NCBI GenBank assembly: GCA_040506775.1
Contig: JBEVWC010000007.1
Location: 372,001 to 436,000, forward strand
Direction of reading: 5' to 3'
Origin: Thiodiazotropha sp040506775
GTDB lineage: Bacteria > Pseudomonadota > Gammaproteobacteria > Chromatiales > Chromatiaceae
Length of the DNA: 64,000 bases
Shown: positions 25,055-33,867 of the stretch, one piece after another
How positions within the stretch are numbered: the first letter of the stretch is position 1
Layout of the letters: every line of letters starts with the position of its first letter
Position numbers and translations under genes: made by a program
Notes under the pieces: generated by a model
What the model was told of the DNA's origin: nothing
The model's input: only the letters and a program-made list of their open reading frames with translations
Databases searched by the model: none

Positions 25055-26605
25055 ATGAGTCAAGCCGATCAACTGATCATTTTCGATACCACCCTGCGCG
25101 ACGGGGAGCAGAGCCCGGGCGCCTCCATGACCAAGGATGAAAAGGTGCGCATCGGCAAGGCTCTGGAAAAGCTGCAGGTGGACGTCATCGAGGCGGGTTT
25201 TCCGATTGCCAGTCCCGGCGATTTCGAGGCGGTGGCGGCGGTGGCCGGGGTGGTCAAGGACGCCCGGGTGTGCGGTCTGGCGCGGGCCCTGGACAAGGAC
25301 ATCGATCGTGCCGGTGAAGCGCTCCGGGAGGCCAACGCCTCGCGCATTCACACCTTCATCGCCACCTCTCCGATCCATATGCAGTTCAAGTTGCGCATGC
25401 AGCCCGATGAGGTGGTCGCCCAGGCCATCCATGCGGTCAAGCGGGCGCGTCAGTACACTGATGATGTGGAGTTCTCCGCCGAGGACGCAGGGCGCTCCGA
25501 GATCGATTTCCTGTGCCGTATCTTCGAGGCGGTGATCGATGCGGGCGCCACCACTCTGAATGTGCCGGACACGGTAGGCTATGCGATGCCGCACCAGTTC
25601 GGTGATCTGATCTGCCAACTGCGCGAACGCATCCCGAACTCCGACAAGGCGATATTTTCCGTACATTGTCACAACGATCTGGGTCTGGCGGTGGCCAACT
25701 CCCTGTCCGCGGTAAGCAATGGGGCGCGTCAGGTGGAGTGCACCATCAACGGCCTCGGCGAACGGGCCGGTAACGCCTCCCTGGAGGAGATCGTGATGGC
25801 GGTGCGCACCCGCCAGGACGTCTTCTCCTGCCAGTCCGGGGTGGACACCACCCAGATCGTTACCTGTTCGAAGCTGGTCTCCAACATCACCGGCTTCCCG
25901 GTTCAGCCGAATAAGGCCATCGTCGGCGCCAACGCCTTTGCCCACGAGTCCGGTATCCATCAGGACGGGGTCCTGAAATCCCGCGAGACCTACGAGATCA
26001 TGCGCGCCGAGGATGTGGGCTGGAGCCAGAACCGGATGGTGCTGGGCAAGCACTCCGGGCGGAACGCCTTCCGCACCCGGCTGGAGAGCCTGGGCATGAT
26101 CTTCGAGTCCGAAGAGGAGCTCAACGCCGCGTTCTCCCGCTTCAAGGACCTGGCGGATAAGAAACACGAAATCTTCGACGAGGACCTGCAGGCCCTGGTC
26201 ACCGATACCAAGACCGACGCCTTCAACGAGCGCATCAAGCTGGTCTCCCTGAAGGTCTGTTCGGAAACCGGCGAGACGCCCCGCGCGGCACTGATGCTGA
26301 GCATCGACGGAGTGGAGGAGCCGGGCGCGGCCATTGGCGGCGGTCCGGTGGACGCCACCTTCAAGGCCATCGAGTCGATCGTCAACAGCGGTACCGAACT
26401 GCTGCTCTACTCGGTGAACAACATCACCAGCGGCACTGATGCCCAGGGCGAGGTGACCGTGCGGCTGTCGATGGACGGACGCATCGTCAACGGCCAGGGG
26501 GCCGACACCGATATCGTGATCGCCTCCGCCAAGGCCTACATCAACGCGGCGAACAAGATCCTTGCCCCGGTTGACAAGGCGCATCCCCAGACCGGCGATG
26601 TCTGA
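25055..26605 (+). CDS. leuA: 2-isopropylmalate synthase
   Basis: A 516-residue cytosolic enzyme, the first committed step of leucine synthesis: condensation of 2-ketoisovalerate with acetyl-CoA. The N-terminal TIM barrel shows FDTTLRDGEQSPGASM (10-25), the metal-binding HCHNDLGLAVANS segment and GLGERAGNASLEE. The C-terminal regulatory LeuA dimer domain (about 385-505), site of leucine feedback, is present with GGGPVDATFKAIE. Length matches the standard bacterial enzyme. A promoter is visible at 24961-24989. Confidence 0.97.
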   Translation: MSQADQLIIFDTTLRDGEQSPGASMTKDEKVRIGKALEKLQVDVIEAGFPIASPGDFEAVAAVAGVVKDARVCGLARALDKDIDRAGEALREANASRIHTFIATSPIHMQFKLRMQPDEVVAQAIHAVKRARQYTDDVEFSAEDAGRSEIDFLCRIFEAVIDAGATTLNVPDTVGYAMPHQFGDLICQLRERIPNSDKAIFSVHCHNDLGLAVANSLSAVSNGARQVECTINGLGERAGNASLEEIVMAVRTRQDVFSCQSGVDTTQIVTCSKLVSNITGFPVQPNKAIVGANAFAHESGIHQDGVLKSRETYEIMRAEDVGWSQNRMVLGKHSGRNAFRTRLESLGMIFESEEELNAAFSRFKDLADKKHEIFDEDLQALVTDTKTDAFNERIKLVSLKVCSETGETPRAALMLSIDGVEEPGAAIGGGPVDATFKAIESIVNSGTELLLYSVNNITSGTDAQGEVTVRLSMDGRIVNGQGADTDIVIASAKAYINAANKILAPVDKAHPQTGDV

Positions 26606-26643
26606 TCGCGGGTTGCTTGAACCGATGATCAGGACGCCACCTC

Positions 26644-27408
26644 ATGGATGAGCAGCAGCGGCAATACTATCTCGATGCGCTGGGGGTGACCCGCTGGCAA
26701 TTGCGTGTGCCGCTCGAAGCTGAGCAGGTGCCGCCACCGATCGAGGAGATCGTGGCGGATGTCGAACCGCAACCTGAGCATCTGCCGCACAGTCGGGCTG
26801 AACCGGCGCCGCAGCCAATCTCCACCCCCTCATCCCGCCCCTCGGAAAAGTCGGACTGGCAGATCCTGCGGGAGCAGGTCAGGAACTGTCGCCGCTGCGG
26901 GTTGCGCGAGGGCTGCACCCAGACCGTGTTCGGAGTCGGTGACACCCAGGCCAGGCTGCTGGTCATCGGCGAAGCGCCGGGGGCGGACGAGGACCGCCAG
27001 GGTGAACCCTTCGTCGGACGCGCCGGCCAGTTGCTCAACGCCATGCTGCTGGCCATGGGCTTCCGGCGCGAGGAGGTGTTCATCGCCAACATCGTCAAGT
27101 GCCGTCCGCCGAACAACCGGGATCCCCATGCGGAAGAGGCCCTCAGCTGTGAGCCCTACCTGTTGCGCCAGATCGAGCTGATCCAACCCAGGGCGATTCT
27201 CGCCGTGGGCCGGATTGCCGCCCAGAACCTGCTCAAATCGGATCTCGCCGTGGGCAAGCTGCGGGGCCGCATGCATGCCCTGGGTGAAGCGCGCATCCCA
27301 TTGGTGGTGACCTATCATCCCGCCTACCTGTTGCGCACCCCGGAACACAAGGGCCGCGCCTGGCAGGATCTGCAGATGGCGCTCTCGGTACTGCGGGAGG
27401 CCCCATGA
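26644..27408 (+). CDS. Uracil-DNA glycosylase, family 4 (Fe-S type)
   Basis: A 254-residue DNA repair enzyme. After a variable proline-rich N terminus (1-70) the Fe-S cysteines begin (NCRRCGLREGC, Cys82 and Cys85), followed by motif A GEAPGADEDRQGEPFVG (109-125), FIANIVKCRPPNNRDP and the motif B-type HPAYLLR. Family 4 enzymes remove uracil from DNA and carry a 4Fe-4S cluster. The N-terminal extension is typical of proteobacterial forms. It overlaps rimI by 4 bases. Confidence 0.93.
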   Translation: MDEQQRQYYLDALGVTRWQLRVPLEAEQVPPPIEEIVADVEPQPEHLPHSRAEPAPQPISTPSSRPSEKSDWQILREQVRNCRRCGLREGCTQTVFGVGDTQARLLVIGEAPGADEDRQGEPFVGRAGQLLNAMLLAMGFRREEVFIANIVKCRPPNNRDPHAEEALSCEPYLLRQIELIQPRAILAVGRIAAQNLLKSDLAVGKLRGRMHALGEARIPLVVTYHPAYLLRTPEHKGRAWQDLQMALSVLREAP

Positions 27409-27896
27409 ACGCCCGCCTGATGGATCCCCTGCTGAGCGTCCGGCCGATGCGGGAGGAAGATCTTGAAGATGTCATGGCGCTGGAAAACCGGATTTACCCC
27501 TTTCCCTGGACCCTGGGTATTTTTCAGGACTGCCTGCGGGTGGGTTACTGCTGCTGGGTTTTGAGCGTGGATGAACGGATCGTCGGTTACGGTGTGATGT
27601 CGGTGGTCATCGACGAGTCGCATATCCTCAACATCTGCGTCGATCCGGACTGGCAACGTCAGGGCCTGGGTCGCAAGCTGTTGATGCGTCTCCTCAAGGT
27701 GGCTCGCCAGCACGGTGCCGAGACGGTGTTTCTCGAAGTCCGGGTGGGTAACGAGGCGGCCCAGTCCCTCTACCGGAAAGCCGGTTTTGTCGAGGTCGGA
27801 CAGCGTCGCAACTACTATCCGGCGGAAAACGATACCCGGGAGGACGCCCTGCTGTTATCCCTGGAACTCGAAACCGCGGTGCGGCCTTTTTCTTAA
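27405..27896 (+). CDS. rimI: Ribosomal protein S18 alanine N-acetyltransferase
   Basis: A 163-residue GNAT enzyme. The acetyl-CoA binding motif QRQGLGRKLLMRLL and the substrate-side ILNICVDPDWQR and LYRKAGFVEVGQRRNYYP (with the conserved NYYP near the end) match RimI, which acetylates the N-terminal alanine of ribosomal protein S18. ATGA overlap with the UDG gene shows one operon. Confidence 0.93.
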   Translation: MNARLMDPLLSVRPMREEDLEDVMALENRIYPFPWTLGIFQDCLRVGYCCWVLSVDERIVGYGVMSVVIDESHILNICVDPDWQRQGLGRKLLMRLLKVARQHGAETVFLEVRVGNEAAQSLYRKAGFVEVGQRRNYYPAENDTREDALLLSLELETAVRPFS

Positions 27897-27914
27897 ACCA
27901 TCGGAAGTATCCAA

Positions 27915-28376
27915 ATGCAGCGCCTGATCATCGTTCTCATCCTCTCCCTGCCCCTATGGGGCTGCGACATACAGCCCGGCTCGGACCGGGTCAAAGTCAG
28001 TGAACAATCGGCGCAGGGCTTGGCCGACACATCCTTCGACCAGGGTTACCTGCAGAAACTGGTGGACGAGACCCGCGAACGTGCCGAGGCACGGGTTCAG
28101 GAGGCCTACACGCGCAACAACATCCCACCCGAGCAACGCATCAGCCATGCCCAGGCCGAGGGGCGTTTCGAACACTACGCCAGGCATCGGCTGGCCGTGG
28201 TCGACCTCAGTTATACCGCCAACCCGATGCGGGTTATGCGCGTAGTCGGCATTGATCAGGATCGCCTGATATCCATCAGTTGTATCGCGCCCCAGGGAGA
28301 GGTGTTGGATCTGTTCGATGGGGAGAGTGATTGCGGGCGCAGCGTTGCGGGTTATTTTGGCAAGGGAACAGATTGA
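27915..28376 (+). CDS. Lipoprotein of unknown function
   Basis: A 153-residue product with a lipoprotein signal (IIVLILSLPLWGC, lipobox Cys). The mature part is helical (YLQKLVDETRERAEARVQEAY) and ends in a small beta-rich portion (RLAVVDLSYTANPMRVMRVVG, then ISISCIAPQGEVLD) with two cysteines. No family recognised. It lies 18 bases after rimI and may share its transcript. Confidence 0.65.
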   Translation: MQRLIIVLILSLPLWGCDIQPGSDRVKVSEQSAQGLADTSFDQGYLQKLVDETRERAEARVQEAYTRNNIPPEQRISHAQAEGRFEHYARHRLAVVDLSYTANPMRVMRVVGIDQDRLISISCIAPQGEVLDLFDGESDCGRSVAGYFGKGTD

Positions 28377-28399
28377 CCCAGGATTATCAGTAGCACCCG

Positions 28400-28484
28400 T
28401 AGCCCGGGTGCAGCAAAGCGGAACCCGGGAACCGCGCCCGGAGCTCCGACCCTCCCGGGTTACGCTTCGCTCCACCCGGGCAAC
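28400..28484. repeat. REP-like palindrome, family A, copy 3
   Basis: GTAGCCCGGGTGCAGCAAAG on the left and CGCTCCACCCGGGCAAC on the right enclose CCCGGGAA and CCCGGGTT, as in the other copies. It lies between two convergent genes and could also act as a bidirectional terminator. Confidence 0.8.
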
Positions 28485-28492
28485 CATACGGA

Positions 28493-28954
28493 TCATCCCC
28501 CCCGCCGCTGGGCAAGCAGCCGATCCAGCTGATTGGCAAACGCCTGCCGGTCGGCCTGGGAAAACGCCGGGGGACCCCCGGTGTCGATACCGCTGCCACG
28601 CAGGGTATCCATGAAATCGCGCATGGTCAGACGCTGCCGGATATTGGCCTCGGTATAGAGTTCCCCCCGCGGGTTGAGCGCCAGCGCACCCCGCTCGATC
28701 ACCTCGGCGGCCAAAGGAATGTCAGCGGTGATCACCAGGTCGTCCGGGTTCACCTGCTGGGCGATATGGTTGTCGGCCACGTCGAACCCGGCGCCGACCT
28801 GCACCGCGCGGATGTATTGTGAACGGGGCACCGGCAGGGCCTGGTTGGCAACCAGGGTCAAGGCGACACCGACCCGGTCCGCGGCGCGGAACAGGATCTC
28901 CTTGATCACCTTGGGGCAGGCGTCCGCATCGACCCAGATGTGCTGAATACTCAT
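28493..28954 (-). CDS. yaiI: YaiI/YqxD family (DUF188) protein
   Basis: A 153-residue cytosolic protein with the family opening IWVDADACPKVIKEILFRAADR (in parts: IWVDADACPKVIKEIL, FRAADR), the middle VVTADIPLAAEVI-like DDLVITADIPLAAEVIERGA and the end FMDTLRGSGIDTGGPPAFSQ. The Asp-rich motifs resemble PIN-like nucleases, but no activity is established. It is convergent with the lipoprotein gene. Confidence 0.92.
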   Translation of the reverse strand: MSIQHIWVDADACPKVIKEILFRAADRVGVALTLVANQALPVPRSQYIRAVQVGAGFDVADNHIAQQVNPDDLVITADIPLAAEVIERGALALNPRGELYTEANIRQRLTMRDFMDTLRGSGIDTGGPPAFSQADRQAFANQLDRLLAQRRGG

Positions 28955-29324
28955 GTATGTCCTAAGAAAGTGTGACGAACCGTCCGTGTGAGACGGATCG
29001 GCGCGAAGTTGCTGGATGGCGTCAACATAGGGTGATAGACCCGGAAGTCATTGACCCATGTTCTTTTTTCAATGTTTCTGTTACAGTGCCCACTTTCCAG
29101 GGTGTTGTCCGGTCATCACCCGACGCGAGCAATCGCAGGAAAGGATTTTAGCCGAATCCCTTTGGGATATCCCGCTTAACAGGCGGCTAGAACTCGCTCA
29201 CACCGAGCAGGGCTTCAACCACCTGATACACATTCAGAGAATTCCCTCTTTTTATCCAGCCAGGACCGGATCCCGAACGTCAAAAAGCTGTTACGGGGTG
29301 GCAAGACTGGAGCATTATTTACCC
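28955..29324. other. Long 5' leader/intergenic region before rhlE
   Basis: 370 bases without a gene between divergent yaiI and rhlE. There is a small hairpin (CCGTC-CGTGTGA-GACGG near 28981-28997). The frame of rhlE stays open upstream to 29058, but that part is cysteine- and aromatic-rich and unlike the helicase family. RhlE/CsdA-type genes often have long cold-responsive leaders, so a regulatory leader is possible; I see no defined motif. Confidence 0.4.
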
Positions 29325-30788
29325 ATGTCATTTGATTCCCTCGGCCTGTCGGCCGAACTCCTGCGCGCGATTGGCGAGCAGGGCTATACCCAACCCACTC
29401 CGATTCAGCGTCAGGCGATTCCGATGATCCTCAGCGGTCGCGATGTCCTCGCCGGCGCCCAGACCGGTACCGGCAAAACCGCCGGTTTTACCCTGCCGCT
29501 GCTGCAACGCCTGAGCGAAAAACCCACCCAGGGCGGCAAACGTCCGGTGCGCGCCCTGGTGCTGACACCAACTCGCGAACTGGCCGCCCAGGTGGGCGAA
29601 AGCGTAGTGGCCTATGGCCGTCATCTGCCGTTCCGTTCCGCGGTCATTTTCGGCGGGGTCAAGATCAACCCGCAGATCCAGCAGTTGCGCCAGGGCGTCG
29701 ATATCCTGGTGGCGACCCCCGGGCGTCTTCTCGACCATGTCTCGCAGAAGACCCTCGATCTGTCACAGATTGAAATCTTCGTCCTGGATGAAGCCGATCG
29801 GATGCTGGACATGGGCTTCATTCACGATATCCGCAAGGTGCTGGCATTGCTGCCGGAAAACGGAAAACGCCAGAACCTGCTGTTCTCCGCCACCTTCTCC
29901 CAGGAGATCAAGCAGCTGGCCGAGCGCCTGCTCGACCGCCCCGAACTGATCGAGGTGGCCCGCCGCAACAGTACCGCCGAGGCGATCGAGCAGCGGGTAC
30001 ATCCGGTGGACAAGGGTCGCAAGCGGGAACTGCTGAGCCACATGATCGGCATGAACGACTGGCGTCAGGTGCTGGTGTTCACCCGCACCAAGCACGGCGC
30101 CAACCGCTTGGCGGAACAGCTGCAGAAGGATGGACTGGTGGCCGCCGCAATTCACGGCAACAAGAGCCAGGGTGCCCGCACCCGGGCCCTGTCCGGGTTC
30201 AAAAGCGGTGAAGTGCGGGTCCTGGTGGCCACCGATATCGCCGCCCGGGGGCTGGACATCGATGAACTGCCCCACGTGGTGAACTACGAACTGCCGAACG
30301 TGCCGGAGGACTACGTCCACCGCATCGGCCGCACCGGGCGTGCCGGCAACGCGGGTGTTGCCATCTCCCTGGTGTGTGGTGAAGAGCAGAAATTTCTGCG
30401 CGACATCGAGCGCCTGCTCAAACAGGAACTGCCCAAGGTGGTTTTGCCCGGCTATGAACCGGGTACCCAGTCGGTGAAAGAGGAGCAACCGGCCCGTCGT
30501 CAGGACAATCGCCGCGACCGTACCGCCGCCCCTTCCAGGGAGTCCCGCTCACGTAACAATTCCCGACGGGATGGACGTGCTTCGGCGAAACCGGCTCAGG
30601 GGAATAAGGACCGCTCCCGCAGAACCTCGGAAGCGGATCGAACCGCGGCTCCGGGTGACGCAGCACCCCGCCAGCATGTGCACCGCAAGCCGGCGGCCAA
30701 GCGGACTCAACCCGCGCAGCGCCACCATGCCGGTGGTCGCAAGAAGCGGGAACTGCCTGCTCTGCTGGGTGGACGCTCAGAAGATTGA
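29325..30788 (+). CDS. rhlE: DEAD-box RNA helicase RhlE
   Basis: I start at ATG 29325 (MSFDSLGLSAELLRAIGEQGY), where family similarity begins; this gives 487 residues. Motifs in order: Q motif PTPIQRQAIP (25-33), Walker A AQTGTGKT (45-52), PTRELAAQV, TPGRLLD, DEAD, SATF, then the second RecA domain with VLVATDIAARGLDID and HRIGRTGRAG. From about residue 375 the tail is basic and low-complexity (Arg/Lys/Ser), typical for RNA binding in RhlE. Role: RNA unwinding in ribosome assembly and RNA decay. It ends in a strong terminator. Confidence 0.95.
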   Translation: MSFDSLGLSAELLRAIGEQGYTQPTPIQRQAIPMILSGRDVLAGAQTGTGKTAGFTLPLLQRLSEKPTQGGKRPVRALVLTPTRELAAQVGESVVAYGRHLPFRSAVIFGGVKINPQIQQLRQGVDILVATPGRLLDHVSQKTLDLSQIEIFVLDEADRMLDMGFIHDIRKVLALLPENGKRQNLLFSATFSQEIKQLAERLLDRPELIEVARRNSTAEAIEQRVHPVDKGRKRELLSHMIGMNDWRQVLVFTRTKHGANRLAEQLQKDGLVAAAIHGNKSQGARTRALSGFKSGEVRVLVATDIAARGLDIDELPHVVNYELPNVPEDYVHRIGRTGRAGNAGVAISLVCGEEQKFLRDIERLLKQELPKVVLPGYEPGTQSVKEEQPARRQDNRRDRTAAPSRESRSRNNSRRDGRASAKPAQGNKDRSRRTSEADRTAAPGDAAPRQHVHRKPAAKRTQPAQRHHAGGRKKRELPALLGGRSED

Positions 30789-30793
30789 GGCGG

Positions 30794-30827
30794 CAGGCCA
30801 ATCCGCAGCGCCTGCTGCGGATTGGCC
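30794..30827 (+). terminator. Strong terminator after rhlE
   Basis: AGGCCAATCCGCAG and CTGCGGATTGGCCT form a perfect 14-bp stem with a 6-base loop, starting 6 bases after the rhlE stop and followed by CATCTTTC. It lies between convergent genes and could serve both. Confidence 0.8.
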
Positions 30828-30848
30828 TCATCTTTCATTCCGCTCTGA

Positions 30849-32225
30849 TCAAGGTGCAATCAGCGCCGGGATCATGAACTCCTCCCGTTTGCCCTCACGC
30901 ACCGGATCGGCGGACTCATTCCAGCCCAGGTCCCGGGCCATGTGCGCAGGTACCGGTTCGCGGGTCAGCCAGACCACCAGACGCATTCCGTCAGTGATGA
31001 ACGGGTCGGCGGTCAGATTATAGCCGGGATTCTCCTCGGTCGTCACACCTACACCACCCGCAAAGGCGAATTTGCTCACCGCATCATGGTGCAGCAGGCT
31101 GTGAAAGGTGTACTCCCGGGCCTCATCAACCACCGGATCGATTACATGGGTGGTCAGGGTGGGGGACAGGGTGGTCAGCTTGACACCGATGTCCCGGCTG
31201 ACCTGGCCGATCCATACCGGAGTGCCCTCACAACGGAAGGGCGCCAACCAGAGGCGCATGTGGTTGCGCTGGTTGATGGTTGAGCGGCCGCGTTGCAGGG
31301 CGATGTCCTGGGGGCGGCTGAAGGCGTACAGGGAACTGACCGGAGCGGTGAGGAAGGCCTTCTCCTCGATTGCCGCGCCGATCATGCGGCGGATACTGTC
31401 CACGGTGATCGACTCGGTGAAATCCCAGCCGCTGCCCGAGAGGGCGGAGATCAGTTCCTTGCCGGTGCCGATGATCACCAGATTCAACGGGTCGCCGGTT
31501 CGGTCCCCCGCTGCATTGGTGGTGCAACAGACCATCTGTTCCAACCGCGTCTGCAACTCGTCGACGCTCAGATCGGGTAACTCACTCACCCGGTTATACA
31601 GTTCGCGCAGTTCGGACTGCTCATAATCGAAGCTTTCAGTCGGTAACAGCACGGCAAACCGCATACGTATCGCATGCCCGTTACTGGACAGATGCACGTC
31701 GACAAAACGCCCCCCACGCTTGTAAGAGGCATAGATGAACCCCTCCTGGGTGCTGCCCGCAGGCACGAAGAAGGGCAGGGCGTTTTTGCGGAACAGGCTT
31801 CTGTTTCGCTGCTGTTTGTCCGCACTCAGATGCGCCCCGGTCATGAACGCGGCCTCGTCCGCGGAGTAGTAATCCGGATCGAGGGAAAAGGGCATCAGCC
31901 AGTAGTCTTTCGGGCTGTCGTTTTTCACGTGCATCCAGATCGGTTGAACGTCGTGTTCCGCCATGGGCACGCCGAAATAACGGGAGGCCTGTTCGTCGGT
32001 GGGGATCGCAATATGCACCGTGACCTGATCCTTCTCGAGTAACTGCAGCCGTTCCAGGGGGATCGGCAGGTCCTGTTCCCCGGTCGGGTCATAGGTGGTG
32101 AACATGGAGCAGGCGGACAGCAGGCCTGCAAGCAACAGGGCGAAACTGATACGCATTGCCGGGATCGGCAGGTTGGCGGGGGATGTCATGGATCGGGATC
32201 GGGGAGTCGATGGCATGACTGGCAT
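30849..32225 (-). CDS. LssY_C domain lipoprotein
   Basis: A 458-residue product. A GAGGAA ribosome site lies about 12 bases before ATG 32225, but the lipoprotein signal proper starts at ATG 32156 (MRISFALLLAGLLSAC), so translation may begin there. The mature part has a beta-rich N-terminal half (HVKNDSPKDYWLMPFSLDPDYYSADEAA in parts: HVKNDSPKDYWLMP, DPDYYSADEA) and a C-terminal LssY_C-type domain with GDPLNLVIIGTGKELISALS, GWDFTES and LWLAPFRCEGTPVWIGQVSRD. LssY_C also occurs fused to DedA or PAP2 membrane proteins; its function is unknown. Here it is a stand-alone envelope protein. Confidence 0.78.
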   Translation of the reverse strand: MPVMPSTPRSRSMTSPANLPIPAMRISFALLLAGLLSACSMFTTYDPTGEQDLPIPLERLQLLEKDQVTVHIAIPTDEQASRYFGVPMAEHDVQPIWMHVKNDSPKDYWLMPFSLDPDYYSADEAAFMTGAHLSADKQQRNRSLFRKNALPFFVPAGSTQEGFIYASYKRGGRFVDVHLSSNGHAIRMRFAVLLPTESFDYEQSELRELYNRVSELPDLSVDELQTRLEQMVCCTTNAAGDRTGDPLNLVIIGTGKELISALSGSGWDFTESITVDSIRRMIGAAIEEKAFLTAPVSSLYAFSRPQDIALQRGRSTINQRNHMRLWLAPFRCEGTPVWIGQVSRDIGVKLTTLSPTLTTHVIDPVVDEAREYTFHSLLHHDAVSKFAFAGGVGVTTEENPGYNLTADPFITDGMRLVVWLTREPVPAHMARDLGWNESADPVREGKREEFMIPALIAP

Positions 32226-32355
32226 GGTACGGCAGTTTCCTCGTCGATATCAGGTGTCGTTTACAGGGATAAAGTCCCGTTTGAATCGTCCCTGAGACCG
32301 GGCGGCGTTGCTGATCAAGGCCCTGCCGGTAACCGCTGGTGAATCCGGAAGCGTT

Positions 32356-33027
32356 TTAAATCATCTCATCGATGGGAGAGGCTTCCGAATGCATAGTGCC
32401 CACGGATCCGATCGAGGTAAAGGCGTCGATGGCCCGTTGACCCTGACGGGAGATGCCGGTATTCGCCCTGTCCTCTGAATCTTCATCCCCGCTGCCCCGG
32501 GCGGTCTGACTCTGTTCCTCACGCCGCAGGGCGTGCAGTTCACTGCGGGCCTGCGCGGCTATGGCGGCCGCCTGGGAGGCAACACGCCGGTCCTGGGGAG
32601 AGGGGTCGGCCGGTGCCAGAGCGGCGCGCTGGATGGTTTCCGCCTGGCGGATGATCTCCTCCGGGCTTCCGGAGTAGGAGGCGCTGATGGAGACCTCGCC
32701 GCCGATGGCGTAGCTGCGGCCATCCGGTCCGGTCTGGTAGGTGTAACTGCCACCACTGGCCATGCCCCCGGAGGCTGCCCGATGGGCCGCTTCATGGGCC
32801 TTGACCTCCCGGTCCCGGGCTTGCAGTTTGCGGACCTGAGCCTGCTCCTCCCGGGTCAGCCGCTGAGCCTGTCCGCTCTCGTTGACCGGGCGTTCGGTAG
32901 TGGTTTCCCGGGTGGTGTCCGACTCTGCACGGTTGGCAACAGTGCCGGATTCCGGGCCAAAGGTTCGCCTGGCGGTTCCGGAGGTCGCCTGTTGATAGTC
33001 TGACAATGCACCCAAAGACAGGTCCAT
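32356..33027 (-). CDS. Putative metalloprotease, CJM1_0395/SprA-related family
   Basis: I use ATG 33027 (MDLSLGALSDYQQATSG). The 223-residue product is disordered at both ends and contains the family core: a charged helix EEQAQVRKLQARDREVKAHE, the zinc-type motif HEAAH, then GGMASGGSYTYQTGPDGRSYAIGGEVSI (in parts: GGMASGGSYTYQ, GPDGRSYAIGGEVSI) and SPEEIIRQAETIQRAALAP. The HExxH and the GPDG-YA-GGEV block define this family, annotated as putative metalloproteases without experimental proof. It has no signal peptide. Confidence 0.82.
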   Translation of the reverse strand: MDLSLGALSDYQQATSGTARRTFGPESGTVANRAESDTTRETTTERPVNESGQAQRLTREEQAQVRKLQARDREVKAHEAAHRAASGGMASGGSYTYQTGPDGRSYAIGGEVSISASYSGSPEEIIRQAETIQRAALAPADPSPQDRRVASQAAAIAAQARSELHALRREEQSQTARGSGDEDSEDRANTGISRQGQRAIDAFTSIGSVGTMHSEASPIDEMI

Positions 33028-33128
33028 AGGGAATACCGATAGTCTGCCTGAGAACAATTATACCCGAGATTTCAAGCCTAAAACCGGGCAAAAACCGCGA
33101 AATGGCGCTCCAGAGAACGTCGTTCCCG

Positions 33129-33359
33129 TCAGAACCAGCTTTCGATGAGCTTACGGTCCGGAATCCCGCCGCTGTGCACCACCTGCTCGTCGATCACCAC
33201 CCCGGGGGTGGACATCACTCCGTAGCCCATGATCTGTCCCATGTCCTCGACCTTGCTCAAGTCGGCTTCCACCCCCTTGTCGCGGATCACCGTAGCGATC
33301 AGATCGTAGGTGGCGACACAACTGCGGCAACCGCTGCCGAGTACTTTGATTGATTTCAT
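33129..33359 (-). CDS. Redox-active mini-thioredoxin (thioredoxin_3 family)
   Basis: A 76-residue thioredoxin-like protein with the N-terminal active site GSGCRSCVAT (CxxC) and the cis-proline segment STPGVVIDEQVVHSGGIP. Ribosome site AGGAG lies 7 bases ahead of ATG 33359. Proteins of this family are found next to DUF318/ArsP permeases and ArsR regulators, as here (permease at 33868, ArsR at 35304), and are thought to hand over or reduce the metal(loid) for export. A 500-base stretch full of repeats separates it from the permease. Confidence 0.9.
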   Translation of the reverse strand: MKSIKVLGSGCRSCVATYDLIATVIRDKGVEADLSKVEDMGQIMGYGVMSTPGVVIDEQVVHSGGIPDRKLIESWF

Positions 33360-33867
33360 GATGGGCTCCTGATTTTCATTTGATGATCGGTATCACCTGG
33401 TAACAAGGTGATGGTTGATGAGTTCACTGCGTTCACGTTTTATTTCATTCCCCCTCTCCCCGGACCTCTCCCGCAAGGGGAGAGGGAATTCACGGATGAA
33501 GAGGGGCATTCAACGCCTCGTTTGTTATTGCTACCCAAATGGCAGATTTCCAAATACTCGATCACTGCATCTCATTTCACCTCATAAGGGCAAAGGAGAC
33601 GCATGGATCAATTAACCGTAGGTCGGGTTAGCGCAGCGTAACCCGACGAACAGCGTTATCCACTTCATGTCGGGTTACGCCTCGCTAACCCGACCTACCC
33701 ACTCCTGAGTTTCACTTGATGATCGGTTTCACCCTGCCAGAGGAATATGGTTCATGAGTACGCTACGTTTACGCTTTTTTAATTCCCCCTCTCCCCTCGC
33801 GGGAGAGGGGGCCACAAAAACCCGTGAGCGCAGCGAACACCTCAACTCAAAACTAAAAATTCAAAAC
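33360..33867. other. Repeat-rich spacer inside the metal(loid) cluster
   Basis: 508 bases without a gene. It holds two CT-rich/GA-rich hairpins (CCCCTCTCCCC paired with GGGGAGAGGG near 33450-33486, and CCCCTCTCCCC with GGGAGAGGGG near 33785-33811), a REP-like palindrome at 33618-33698 and duplicated flanks (TTGATGATCGG followed by TTCATGAGTACG or GTTGATGAGTTC). The duplication suggests insertion of a repeat between permease and thioredoxin genes that were once adjacent. Confidence 0.5.
33618..33698. repeat. REP-like palindrome, family B, copy 1
   Basis: An 81-base imperfect palindrome bounded by GTAGGTCGGGTTAGC and GCTAACCCGACCTAC. A second copy is at 39719-39804. Family B shares the GCGCAGCGTAACCC-type interior with family A but has different arms. 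Confidence 0.85.

Noticed and set aside
24983..26584. Open frame of 533 codons on the - strand
   Set aside because: Antisense of leuA; composition is Gly/His/Leu/Arg-rich and without motif. leuA itself is complete and certain.
29058..29324. N-terminal extension of RhlE
   Set aside because: The extra 89 codons are unlike any helicase and lack a ribosome site; family similarity starts exactly at ATG 29325.
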